NCBI GenBank assembly: GCA_964426915.1
Contig: CAYRTD010000045.1
Location: 1-24,736, forward strand
DNA: 24,736 bases
Direction: 5' to 3'
From: CAYRTD01 sp964426915
Lineage (GTDB): Bacteria > Bacteroidota > Bacteroidia > Bacteroidales > GCA-2748055
Below, one piece after another: positions 7,214-14,683 of the stretch (within the stretch, counting starts at the first letter, position 1; each line of letters begins with the position of its first letter). The notes beneath the pieces are model-generated. The model was not told the origin of the DNA. It saw only the letters and a program-made list of their open reading frames with translations, and did not search any database. A program made the position numbers and the translations under genes.

Positions 7214-7247
7214 ACAGACCCTAAGGGTTATAACCCTTAGGGTCTGT
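7214..7247. repeat. 34-bp perfect palindrome
   Basis: Two 17-nt arms (ACAGACCCTAAGGGTTA and its complement) with no loop. It lies 104 bp past the sufS stop, where it could form a strong RNA hairpin on either strand. No T-run follows on the minus strand, so it is not a canonical terminator. The core CCCTAAGGG recurs at 12415-12442 and 12532-12545, upstream of sufB. Confidence 0.85.
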
Positions 7248-7350
7248 CAGAAATTCTGCTCCTTCAGTCAAGATAAAATCAAAAAAACAATATCCCTAAA
7301 AGAAAAAAAGCATCCTAAATCTGAATCGCAAATTTTAAGATTATAAATGA

Positions 7351-8580
7351 TTATCCCAGCATTTTTCTTGCCTGTTCAATGGCCTTAATAAATGTATCTA
7401 TTTCCTCCGTAGTATTGTAAAATACCATAGATGCTCTTATTGTTCCGGTTATTTCAAAATGGTCCATTACAGGCTGGGTACAGTGAGAACCTGTGCGTAC
7501 AGCTATTCCCATCTTATCCAGGATCATTCCTGCATCATAGGGATGTATGTTGTCGAGGAGGAAAGAAATTACCGGGATCTTTTTCTCAGCATTTCCGTAA
7601 ATGGTAAGTCCGTCAATTTGTTTAAGTTTTCGGGTGGCATAATCAAGGAGCTTTTGTTCATGAGTTCTGATCTGATCCAGTCCAATGCCAGAGATATAGT
7701 TTAATGCTTCGGCAAGACCCACCGCACCGGTATAATTTGCTGTTCCTGCTTCAAATTTAAAAGGAAGTATATTGTAGGTCGTTTTATCGAAGCTTACGCA
7801 ATCAACCATATCTCCACCTCCCTGATAGGGGGGTATTGCATCGAGGATCTTTTCCTTCCCGTATAGCACACCGATTCCGGTGGGACCATATACTTTGTGT
7901 CCCGAAAAAGCATAAAAATCTGCATCTAGATCCTGAACATCAATGTCTCCGTGCTGTATAGACTGCGCTCCGTCTATCATAACCCTGACATCATTCTCGT
8001 GGGCAATCCTGATGATCTCTTTCACCGGGTTTATGGTCCCCAGGCTATTGGAAGCATGAACCACAGATACAAGTTTCGTTTTATTGCTGAATAGCTTTTT
8101 ATATTTTTTTAGAATCAGTTCGCCATTTTTATCAAATGGAATGATTCTGAGATTTGCTTTTTTTCGCTCACAGAGCATTTGCCAGGGAATAAGATTGGAA
8201 TGGTGTTCCATTTCTGAAATAATAATCTCATCACCTTCATCTATATATTTTTCCCCAAAAGAATAAGCTACCAGATTGACAGCTCCGGTTGTCCCGCTTG
8301 TAAAGATAATTTCGCATTTATCTTTTGCATTTATAAATTTCCGGACAGTTTCCCGGGCAGCTTCATATTGCTCTGTCATTTGCCCGCTGAGATTATGAAC
8401 ACCCCGGTGAATGGAACTATTCAAAAAAGAGTTGATTTCATTAGTTTTATCAATAACCGGATTGGGTTTTTGAGTGGTTGCTCCGTTATCGAAATATACC
8501 AGAGGCTTGTCATATACCCTGCGGGTGAGGATAGGAAAATCCGAACGTATTTTATCAATATCAAATTCCTTTACACTCAT
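7351..8580 (-). CDS. sufS: SufS cysteine desulfurase (class II)
   Basis: PLP enzyme that removes sulfur from cysteine for Fe-S assembly. 409 aa. Key segments are YFDNGATTQKP (29-39), EMEHHSNLIPW (123-133), MIDGAQS (201-207), the PLP-lysine motif SGHKVYGPTG (226-235, Lys229) and the catalytic-cysteine loop RTGSHCTQP (362-370, Cys367). It starts at the ATG at 8580, two bases after the sufD stop; an in-frame TTG at 8592 would overlap sufD and is less likely. It is the last gene of the tight sufBCDS run. Confidence 0.95.
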   Translation of the reverse strand: MSVKEFDIDKIRSDFPILTRRVYDKPLVYFDNGATTQKPNPVIDKTNEINSFLNSSIHRGVHNLSGQMTEQYEAARETVRKFINAKDKCEIIFTSGTTGAVNLVAYSFGEKYIDEGDEIIISEMEHHSNLIPWQMLCERKKANLRIIPFDKNGELILKKYKKLFSNKTKLVSVVHASNSLGTINPVKEIIRIAHENDVRVMIDGAQSIQHGDIDVQDLDADFYAFSGHKVYGPTGIGVLYGKEKILDAIPPYQGGGDMVDCVSFDKTTYNILPFKFEAGTANYTGAVGLAEALNYISGIGLDQIRTHEQKLLDYATRKLKQIDGLTIYGNAEKKIPVISFLLDNIHPYDAGMILDKMGIAVRTGSHCTQPVMDHFEITGTIRASMVFYNTTEEIDTFIKAIEQARKMLG

Positions 8581-8582
8581 TT

Positions 8583-9950
8583 TTACCTGCAATTAAGTTT
8601 GCAATTATTGCAGCGGGAGAGTTCACCGCGTAATCTCTTATCCACAAGGTCTGTTATCCTATCCCGGAGAGCTGGAATTTTTATTTTGGCGAGCACGTCA
8701 TTTGAAAAAGCATACATCATAAGCAGGTAGCTTTCTTTTTTGGATATTCCTCTGGACCTTAAATAAAATAATGCATCCTCATCAAGCTGACCCACGGTTG
8801 CTCCATGTGAACATTTCACATCATCAGCATATATTTCAAGCTGTGGTTTGCTGTTCATCGTTGCGGTATCGGTAAGAAGAATATTGTTATTTTTCTGATA
8901 GGCCAGTGTTTTCTGGGCATCCTTCCATACATGTATTCTTCCGTTGAAAGCACCGGTGGCATTCTCGTCGAGGATTCCTTTGTAAAGCTGATTACTCAGG
9001 CAGTTGGGTTTTGTATGATTAACGTAAGTGAAATTATCTACATGCTGATCCTGATCTGCAAGGAACAGGCCAAGAGCGTGATTTTCACAATTCTCTCCGG
9101 CCAGGGTTACCCGCAAGTTGTTTCGTATGGTACCTCCATGCAGAGTAATGGTATTTGAATCGGCCCTGCTGTCTTTTTCCTGGTGAATATATGTATTGGT
9201 TAACTGAATGGATTTACCGTGTTCATTTTGTACCCTTGTGATATCTATTTTTGCGTTTTGTGCTGTAAAGACTTCAGTTGCAGAATTGGTAACATACTCA
9301 TCTGAACTAAGGGTGTGATCACAGATCAATACTTGCGCTTCAGCGTTTTTTTCCAGGATGAATAGATTCCTGTGCTGGACCATGAGAGGTTCATTGAAAA
9401 GTAAAAGGTGGATTATCTGCAGGGGTTGTTCTAAAACTATATTTTCCGGAACATAGAGAAATATCCCGTCACGGGCAAAAGCTGTATTCAGTGCAGTAAG
9501 AGAGTCATTTTCGATTTCAGCATATTTCCCATAATGCTTTTCAACCAGATCTGGATATTCAGACATGGCAGCACTAAGGCTTCCTACAATAACACCATTA
9601 TCCATTCTGGTGAGCGTTTCTCCCCGGGAAAGGTAAAAACCATTCAGGACCAAAATAGCCCTGGTATCCAGTTCTGGTATATCACAGCTAAAAATATCAT
9701 CCACCTCAAAATCAATGCTTTTTGGTTTAAGAGCATGCCTTATGTCCTTATTCAGAAGCTTTTCGATGTTTACATACTTGTAATCTTCTGATTTTTTCCC
9801 TGGCAGTCTTAAACGCGAAAAAACATCAAGAGCCTTATCCCGCAATGAATTTACAAAATCCGGTGAAGATGAAAATAAGATATCCCTGTTATCCTTGTAT
9901 AGATCCAGAAATATTTCATTTACATCTGCAAGTTTATAGTCGATATTCAT
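8583..9950 (-). CDS. sufD: SufD, Fe-S scaffold subunit
   Basis: SufBD-family beta-helix protein that forms the SufBC2D scaffold. 455 aa. The C-terminal core has CSHGATVGQLDEDALFYLRS (380-399), with His382 matching the functionally important SufD histidine. The protein ends with Cys447, Cys450 and Cys454 (CNNCKLNC), a possible metal-binding tail. Two ATGs are possible, 9956 and 9950. A strong Shine-Dalgarno (AAGGAGG) ends 7 nt before 9950 but only 1 nt before 9956, so I chose 9950. It lies 12 bp after sufC. Confidence 0.94.
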   Translation of the reverse strand: MNIDYKLADVNEIFLDLYKDNRDILFSSSPDFVNSLRDKALDVFSRLRLPGKKSEDYKYVNIEKLLNKDIRHALKPKSIDFEVDDIFSCDIPELDTRAILVLNGFYLSRGETLTRMDNGVIVGSLSAAMSEYPDLVEKHYGKYAEIENDSLTALNTAFARDGIFLYVPENIVLEQPLQIIHLLLFNEPLMVQHRNLFILEKNAEAQVLICDHTLSSDEYVTNSATEVFTAQNAKIDITRVQNEHGKSIQLTNTYIHQEKDSRADSNTITLHGGTIRNNLRVTLAGENCENHALGLFLADQDQHVDNFTYVNHTKPNCLSNQLYKGILDENATGAFNGRIHVWKDAQKTLAYQKNNNILLTDTATMNSKPQLEIYADDVKCSHGATVGQLDEDALFYLRSRGISKKESYLLMMYAFSNDVLAKIKIPALRDRITDLVDKRLRGELSRCNNCKLNCR

Positions 9951-9957
9951 CAGCATT

Positions 9958-9964
9958 CCTCCTT
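9958..9964 (-). promoter_or_regulatory. Strong Shine-Dalgarno for sufD
   Basis: AAGGAGG on the minus strand, overlapping the sufC stop codon region. It is unusual for Bacteroidota, where such sites are rare. Its 7-nt spacing decides the sufD start at 9950. sufB also has a GGAGG about 9 nt before its ATG. Confidence 0.65.
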
Positions 9965-10718
9965 ATACAAGATTTGCATCTTCTTTAATCCATTCATAAC
10001 CTTTTTCTTCCAGCTTGAGGGCAAGTTCTTTTCCACCAGACTTAACAATTTTTCCTTTAAAAAGAACATGAACATAATCTGGTATAATATATTCCAGGAG
10101 TCTTTGATAGTGAGTGATCACGATAGTTGCGTTTTCAGGGGTTTTTAATTTATTCACTCCATTGGCAACGATCTTTAGTGCATCGATATCCAGACCCGAA
10201 TCCGTTTCATCGAGTATAGCGAGTCTGGGCTCCAGAAGAGCCATTTGGAAAATTTCATTTTTCTTCTTTTCCCCACCTGAAAAACCTTCATTTACGGATC
10301 GGTTCGTAAGCTTTGATTCTATTCCCACTATACTTTTTTTCTCATGCAAAAGCTTTAAAAAATCTCCTGCTGAAAGAGGTTCCATTCCTGCATGCTTTCT
10401 TTTCTCATTAACGGCTGTACGCATAAAATTAACCATGCTTACACCTGGGATTTCCACGGGGTATTGGAAACCAAGAAACACACCTTCAAGAGCTCTCTCT
10501 TCAGGTTCCATTTCGAGAAGGTCCTTCCCCATATAATCGACTGAACCCTCGGTTACTTCAACATAATCGCGACCTGCAAGTGCTGCGGCAAGGGTGCTTT
10601 TTCCCGAGCCGTTTGGTCCCATAATGGCATGCACTTCTCCGGCTTTCACCTCAAGATTTATCCCTTTTAGGATGGGCATTTTTTCAATTTCTACTTTAAG
10701 ATTCTTTATTTTTAACAT
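9963..10718 (-). CDS. sufC: SufC, Fe-S assembly ATPase
   Basis: ABC-type ATPase (not a transporter) that powers the SufBC2D scaffold. 251 aa, the usual size. Walker A is GPNGSGKST (34-42), the ABC signature FSGGEKKKNE (146-155), Walker B LAILDETDSGLD (167-178), and the H-loop His203. ERALEGVFLGFQYPVEIPGV (74-93) is a typical SufC segment. It lies 27 bp after sufB and is co-transcribed. Confidence 0.96.
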   Translation of the reverse strand: MLKIKNLKVEIEKMPILKGINLEVKAGEVHAIMGPNGSGKSTLAAALAGRDYVEVTEGSVDYMGKDLLEMEPEERALEGVFLGFQYPVEIPGVSMVNFMRTAVNEKRKHAGMEPLSAGDFLKLLHEKKSIVGIESKLTNRSVNEGFSGGEKKKNEIFQMALLEPRLAILDETDSGLDIDALKIVANGVNKLKTPENATIVITHYQRLLEYIIPDYVHVLFKGKIVKSGGKELALKLEEKGYEWIKEDANLV

Positions 10719-10745
10719 TATATGATTAGTCGTTTTACGTGAATA

Positions 10746-12191
10746 TTAGCCAACGCTTCCTTCCAGGGAAATTTGAAGAAGTTTCTGAGCTTCTACTGCA
10801 AACTCCATTGGAAGTTTATTCAATACTTCTTTTGCATAACCATTAATTATCATTCCCACAGCTGTTTCTGTATCAATTCCTCTTTGGTTGCAGTAAAAGA
10901 TTTGATCTTCACCGATTTTTGAGGTTGTTGCTTCATGTTCAACTACAGACGAGCTGTTACTGGCTTCGATGTAGGGAAAGGTATGTGCACCGCATTTGTC
11001 TCCAAGGAGCAAACTATCGCACTGGGAAAAATTCCTTGAATTCGTGGCTCCCTTTAGTATTTTCACTAGTCCCCGGTAAGAATTCTGACTGGTTCCTGCG
11101 CTAATGCCCTTGGAAACGATCAGGCTCCTGCTGTTTTTCCCGATATGCATCATTTTGGTTCCTGTATCTGCTTGCTGGTGGTTGTTGGTTACAGCTACGG
11201 AATAAAATTCCCCGACTGTATTATCTCCCCTAAGTATGCAGCTCGGATATTTCCAGGTGATTGCTGAACCTGTTTCCACCTGCGTCCAGGAAATCTTGGA
11301 ATTATCTCCCCTGGCAATTCCTCGTTTGGTTACAAAATTATATATCCCGCCTTTTCCATGTTTATCGCCCGGATACCAATTCTGCACAGTTGAATACTTA
11401 ATTTGTGCATTATCAAGGGCCACAAGCTCAACAACGGCGGCATGAAGTTGATTTTCATCCCTTTGTGGGGCTGTGCATCCTTCGAGATAACTTACATAAC
11501 TATCATCATCAGCGATCAGAAGAGTTCTTTCAAACTGCCCCGTATTCATTGCATTGATCCTGAAATATGTGGATAATTCCATGGGACAGTGAACCCCTTT
11601 TGGAATATAACAGAAAGATCCATCACTGAAGACAGCAGAGTTAAGAGTTGCGAAATAATTATCGGTATATGGAACCACAGAACCGAGATACTTTTTCACC
11701 AGATCGGGATGATTTTGAACTGCTTCACTGAAGGAGCAAAATATGATTCCCAGTTCGGCGAGCGTTTCCCTGAAGGTGGTTTTTACCGAAACACTGTCCA
11801 TTACTGCGTCGACCGCTACCCCGGCAAGTGCTTTCTGCTCCTCCAGGGGGATTCCTAATTTGTTGAATGTGTCGAGCAATTCGGGATCAACATCATCTAT
11901 GCTTTCCAGTTGGACTTTTTGTTTTGGGGCTGCATAATAGATAATATCCTGATAATTTATTTCTGGTAATTTAAGATGCGGCCAGTGCGGCATTTCCATC
12001 TTTTCCCAGTGACGGAAAGCTTTGAGCCTGAACTCAAGTAGCCAGTCGGGTTCATTTTTCTTTTTGGAAATAAGACGAACCACATCTTCATTAAGACCTT
12101 TTGGAATGGAATCAGTTTCTATATCTGTGTAAAAACCGTATTTATATTCGCTTTGTGTTAATTCGTTTAATATTTTGTCCTGGGCACTCAT
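10746..12191 (-). CDS. sufB: SufB, Fe-S scaffold subunit
   Basis: Main scaffold protein on which SUF clusters are built. 481 aa, slightly shorter than E. coli SufB. YIPKGVHCPMELSTYFRIN (191-209 region) and the scaffold-cysteine motif CGAHTFPYIE (400-409), followed by HEATTS (419-424), are diagnostic. It is first in sufB-sufC-sufD-sufS. A -7 promoter element lies 55 bp upstream, and GGAGG about 9 nt before the ATG. No SufR or IscR regulator gene is nearby. Confidence 0.96.
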   Translation of the reverse strand: MSAQDKILNELTQSEYKYGFYTDIETDSIPKGLNEDVVRLISKKKNEPDWLLEFRLKAFRHWEKMEMPHWPHLKLPEINYQDIIYYAAPKQKVQLESIDDVDPELLDTFNKLGIPLEEQKALAGVAVDAVMDSVSVKTTFRETLAELGIIFCSFSEAVQNHPDLVKKYLGSVVPYTDNYFATLNSAVFSDGSFCYIPKGVHCPMELSTYFRINAMNTGQFERTLLIADDDSYVSYLEGCTAPQRDENQLHAAVVELVALDNAQIKYSTVQNWYPGDKHGKGGIYNFVTKRGIARGDNSKISWTQVETGSAITWKYPSCILRGDNTVGEFYSVAVTNNHQQADTGTKMMHIGKNSRSLIVSKGISAGTSQNSYRGLVKILKGATNSRNFSQCDSLLLGDKCGAHTFPYIEASNSSSVVEHEATTSKIGEDQIFYCNQRGIDTETAVGMIINGYAKEVLNKLPMEFAVEAQKLLQISLEGSVG

Positions 12192-12245
12192 TATCCTGTT
12201 CCTCCATTTTTCCTTCTCTTATTTAGATTAAATAGAAATAGACCG

Positions 12246-12253
12246 CAAAGATA
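12246..12253 (-). promoter_or_regulatory. Bacteroidota -7 element for sufBCDS
   Basis: Minus-strand TATCTTTG, an exact TAnnTTTG match, 55 bp before the sufB ATG. No good TTTG -33 box was found at the expected distance, so this is moderate evidence only. Confidence 0.5.
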
Positions 12254-12414
12254 TAAAATATCTGACAGTCTTGAATGATATTTAGCATGTTTTGATTGTA
12301 TAACAGGTCCCGGAGGGGAAATGTTTGAAGCCGGGAGTTCCTTAACATTTAATTAAAATCCGAAGGGCCTGGGGGCTGAATATTCAATAAGGGAATATCG
12401 CGAATATCAAATAT

Positions 12415-12442
12415 ACCCTAAGGGTTTTTAAACCCTTAGGGT
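12415..12442. repeat. CCCTAAGGG palindromic repeat
   Basis: Perfect 13-bp arms (ACCCTAAGGGTTT and its complement) with a 2-nt TT loop. Same core as the 34-bp palindrome at 7214-7247 at the other end of the suf genes. Confidence 0.8.
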
Positions 12443-12531
12443 GTGATTCAATCATTACATTAAATGATATAAATAATTAAAATAAAATCAGTCATATATA
12501 ATAAATACCCTATCTTTAAAAAAGTCTGTAT

Positions 12532-12545
12532 ACCCTAAGGGTCTG
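12532..12545. repeat. CCCTAAGGG half-element
   Basis: ACCCTAAGGGTCTG, essentially one arm of the 34-bp palindrome at 7214-7247 without its partner. It lies about 90 bp from the full element at 12415-12442. Confidence 0.55.
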
Positions 12546-12788
12546 ATCTGGGGATGAAATGACAAAATGGAAAATAAGTTGTTTTTTTTGATTTGCTTAA
12601 TAAATAAATTTTTTGCCCGATGCGGTAAGCCGGCAATTCAATGCATGGGAAATACTTCCCTGCCGTTACCGAGAGGAAGATGAAAGACAATACAGTGGTA
12701 CAACTTTTATTGCCTACCCGGCAGGTGCCTTAAGAATATCGGGAAGTGGTGGCGAAAATTATAATCAGGACTTTTATATTATTTTCTA

Positions 12789-12796
12789 TACCTTCG
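12789..12796 (+). promoter_or_regulatory. Possible -7 element for thiL
   Basis: TACCTTCG, 7 of 8 to TAnnTTTG, 26 bp before the thiL ATG at 12823. No TTTG box lies about 19 bp upstream. Weak candidate. Confidence 0.35.
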
Positions 12797-12822
12797 CAAA
12801 AAAAATTGACAGACAATTTATT

Positions 12823-13857
12823 ATGGCAAAAGAACAACAACCCACTCAACTTTCCGATGTAGGTGAATTTGGTTTGATAGAAAGACTGACAAAAGATGTC
12901 AAACTGAGACAGAAGAGTACTCTTAAAGGAATTGGAGATGATGCTGCAGTGATTGATTGTGGTAATTCCTGCCGTATCCTTACTTCCGATATATTAACAG
13001 AGGGCATTCATTTTGATTTAATGTATACTCCCTTGAAACACCTTGGTTATAAGGCAGTAATATCCAACTTGTCGGATATTTATGCAATGAATGCAATACC
13101 CACTCAGTTTATTGTATCCATTGCTATCTCCTCAAAATTTTCTGTTGAGGCGGTGGAAGAATTATATAGTGGGATACATCTGGCCTCAGAATTATACAAT
13201 GTCGATCTGGTTGGGGGAGACACGGTTTCTTCTCTTACAGGACTAACCATTTCCATTACTGCTGTTGGTGAGGCAAAGAAAGAAGACATACGGTATCGTT
13301 CTGGTGCCGAAACCAACGACCTGATATGTGTTTCAGGAGATCTCGGAGCTGCTTTTCTCGGATTGCAGGTTCTGGAACGGGAAAAGGAAATTTATGAGAA
13401 CGACAATTCCATACAACCCGACCTTACAGGATTTGATTATGTTCTGGAAAGACAATTAAAGCCTGAAGCCCGGAAGGATATCATTGAATGGCTCCGGAAA
13501 GAAAAAGTCAAGACTCATTCCATGATCGATATTTCTGACGGTTTATCATCAGATCTTATCCATATTTGCAAATCTTCGGGGAAAGGTTGTAATATTTATC
13601 ATGATAAGATCCCTATTCATGAGGAAACCAAAGCAGCAGCTGAAAAATTCAATATGGAAGCCCTGATCCCCGCTTTACATGGAGGAGAAGACTATGAGCT
13701 ACTCTTTACTATTCCTATGAGTGAATTTGATAAGGTATCTAAAGTGCAGAATATTCACATCATTGGGAATATTACCAATGAGGGAGATAAGCCTCTTATC
13801 GTGACAGATGATGGTGAAGGAGCTGAGCTTGTAGCTGAAGGTTGGGAGGGTTTCTAA
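12823..13857 (+). CDS. thiL: Thiamine-monophosphate kinase
   Basis: Phosphorylates thiamine monophosphate to thiamine diphosphate with ATP, the final step of cofactor synthesis. 344 aa from ATG 12823. PurM/ThiL fold motifs are GIGDDAAV (36-43), NLSDIYAMNAIP (82-93), LVGGDTVSS (129-137), DISDGLSSDL (236-245) and HGGEDYELLF (286-295). The frame is open back to 12613, but the upstream 70 codons look unlike any ThiL and precede the usual 'GEFGLIERL' N-terminus, so the later start is preferred. It converges on lpxA with only 31 bp between the stops. No other thi gene is in the window. Confidence 0.94.
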   Translation: MAKEQQPTQLSDVGEFGLIERLTKDVKLRQKSTLKGIGDDAAVIDCGNSCRILTSDILTEGIHFDLMYTPLKHLGYKAVISNLSDIYAMNAIPTQFIVSIAISSKFSVEAVEELYSGIHLASELYNVDLVGGDTVSSLTGLTISITAVGEAKKEDIRYRSGAETNDLICVSGDLGAAFLGLQVLEREKEIYENDNSIQPDLTGFDYVLERQLKPEARKDIIEWLRKEKVKTHSMIDISDGLSSDLIHICKSSGKGCNIYHDKIPIHEETKAAAEKFNMEALIPALHGGEDYELLFTIPMSEFDKVSKVQNIHIIGNITNEGDKPLIVTDDGEGAELVAEGWEGF

Positions 13858-13888
13858 ATATTCCTCAGAGATGGATTATTAACACTAT

Positions 13889-14677
13889 CTAAACCCCGTC
13901 ATTAAAATAACCTCTGATAATTCCTCTTTTTGAATTACGGATAAAAAGAATAACCTCGTCTCTTTCACCTGAGGCAGGAAGGTTGGCTTCAATGAAATCC
14001 ACGGCATCGGAAATATTCATATTTCTCTGGTAGATGATCCTGTAGATCTCCTGTATTTCATAGATTACTTCGTTGGTAAAATTTCGCCTCCGGAGTCCTA
14101 CTGAATTAATTCCGGTGTAAGTGAGTGGCTCACGTCCTGCCAGTATGTAAGGAGGAATATCTTTGGTTACCCTGCTTCCCCCCTGGATCATTACATGGGT
14201 GCCTATTCGTACAAACTGGTGTACCAGTGTTCCGGGAGATACAATAGCATAACTGTCTACTTCAACTTCACCGGCAAGGCCGGCGTAACTACCCAGAATG
14301 CAATTGTCTTTAATAACGCTGTCATGAGCCACATGGGTGTATGACATAAGCAGGCAATTGCTTCCGATTACCGATTTTCCTCTTGCACTTGTTCCCCGAT
14401 TGATGGTTGCAAATTCATGGATCTTTGTGTTATCCCCTATCTCAACGGTAGAATACTCACCCTGGAATTTTTGATCCTGCGGTTCCCCTGCAATTACAGC
14501 CCCGGCAAAGATCTTACAATTTTTACCTATCCGTGCACCATTCATAATTACTACATTGGGACCAATCCAGGTTCCATCGCCGATTACCACATCTTCTTGA
14601 ATTGTAGCAAAAGATTCAATTTTTACGTCCTTACCGATTTTGGCTTTCGGATGGACATCAGAAAGGGAATTTTTCAT
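13889..14677 (-). CDS. lpxA: LpxA, UDP-N-acetylglucosamine acyltransferase
   Basis: First committed step of lipid A synthesis: moves a 3-hydroxyacyl chain from ACP to UDP-GlcNAc. 262 aa left-handed beta-helix of hexapeptide repeats (IGKDVKI, IGDGTWI, IGKNCKI and others). The catalytic His118 is in THVAHDSVI (114-122). The substrate loop EPQDQKFQGE (65-74), INRGT (92-96) and C-terminal NSVGLRRRNF (191-200) mark it as LpxA rather than LpxD. It starts 6 bp after lpxC/fabZ. lpxB is not in the window. Confidence 0.96.
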   Translation of the reverse strand: MKNSLSDVHPKAKIGKDVKIESFATIQEDVVIGDGTWIGPNVVIMNGARIGKNCKIFAGAVIAGEPQDQKFQGEYSTVEIGDNTKIHEFATINRGTSARGKSVIGSNCLLMSYTHVAHDSVIKDNCILGSYAGLAGEVEVDSYAIVSPGTLVHQFVRIGTHVMIQGGSRVTKDIPPYILAGREPLTYTGINSVGLRRRNFTNEVIYEIQEIYRIIYQRNMNISDAVDFIEANLPASGERDEVILFIRNSKRGIIRGYFNDGV

Positions 14678-14683
14678 TTGGTT

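Larger units (their letters stand above)
12192..12822. other. 631-bp sufB-thiL divergent intergenic region
   Basis: Divergent upstream region. It holds the sufB -7 element (12246-12253), two CCCTAAGGG repeat elements (12415-12442 and 12532-12545), AT-rich DNA, and from 12613 an open stretch in frame with thiL. I found no TPP riboswitch core, no attenuator and no convincing gene. 12300-12372 is locally GC-rich (CCCGGAGGGG, GGGCCTGGGGGC) without a clear fold. Confidence 0.6.

Noticed and set aside
7214..7247. Rho-independent terminator of sufBCDS
   Set aside because: Strong hairpin but no T-run after it on the minus strand, and the arms belong to a repeat family; recorded as a repeat instead.
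12613..12822. TPP riboswitch upstream of thiL
   Set aside because: The conserved CUGAGA and related core of that riboswitch is absent.
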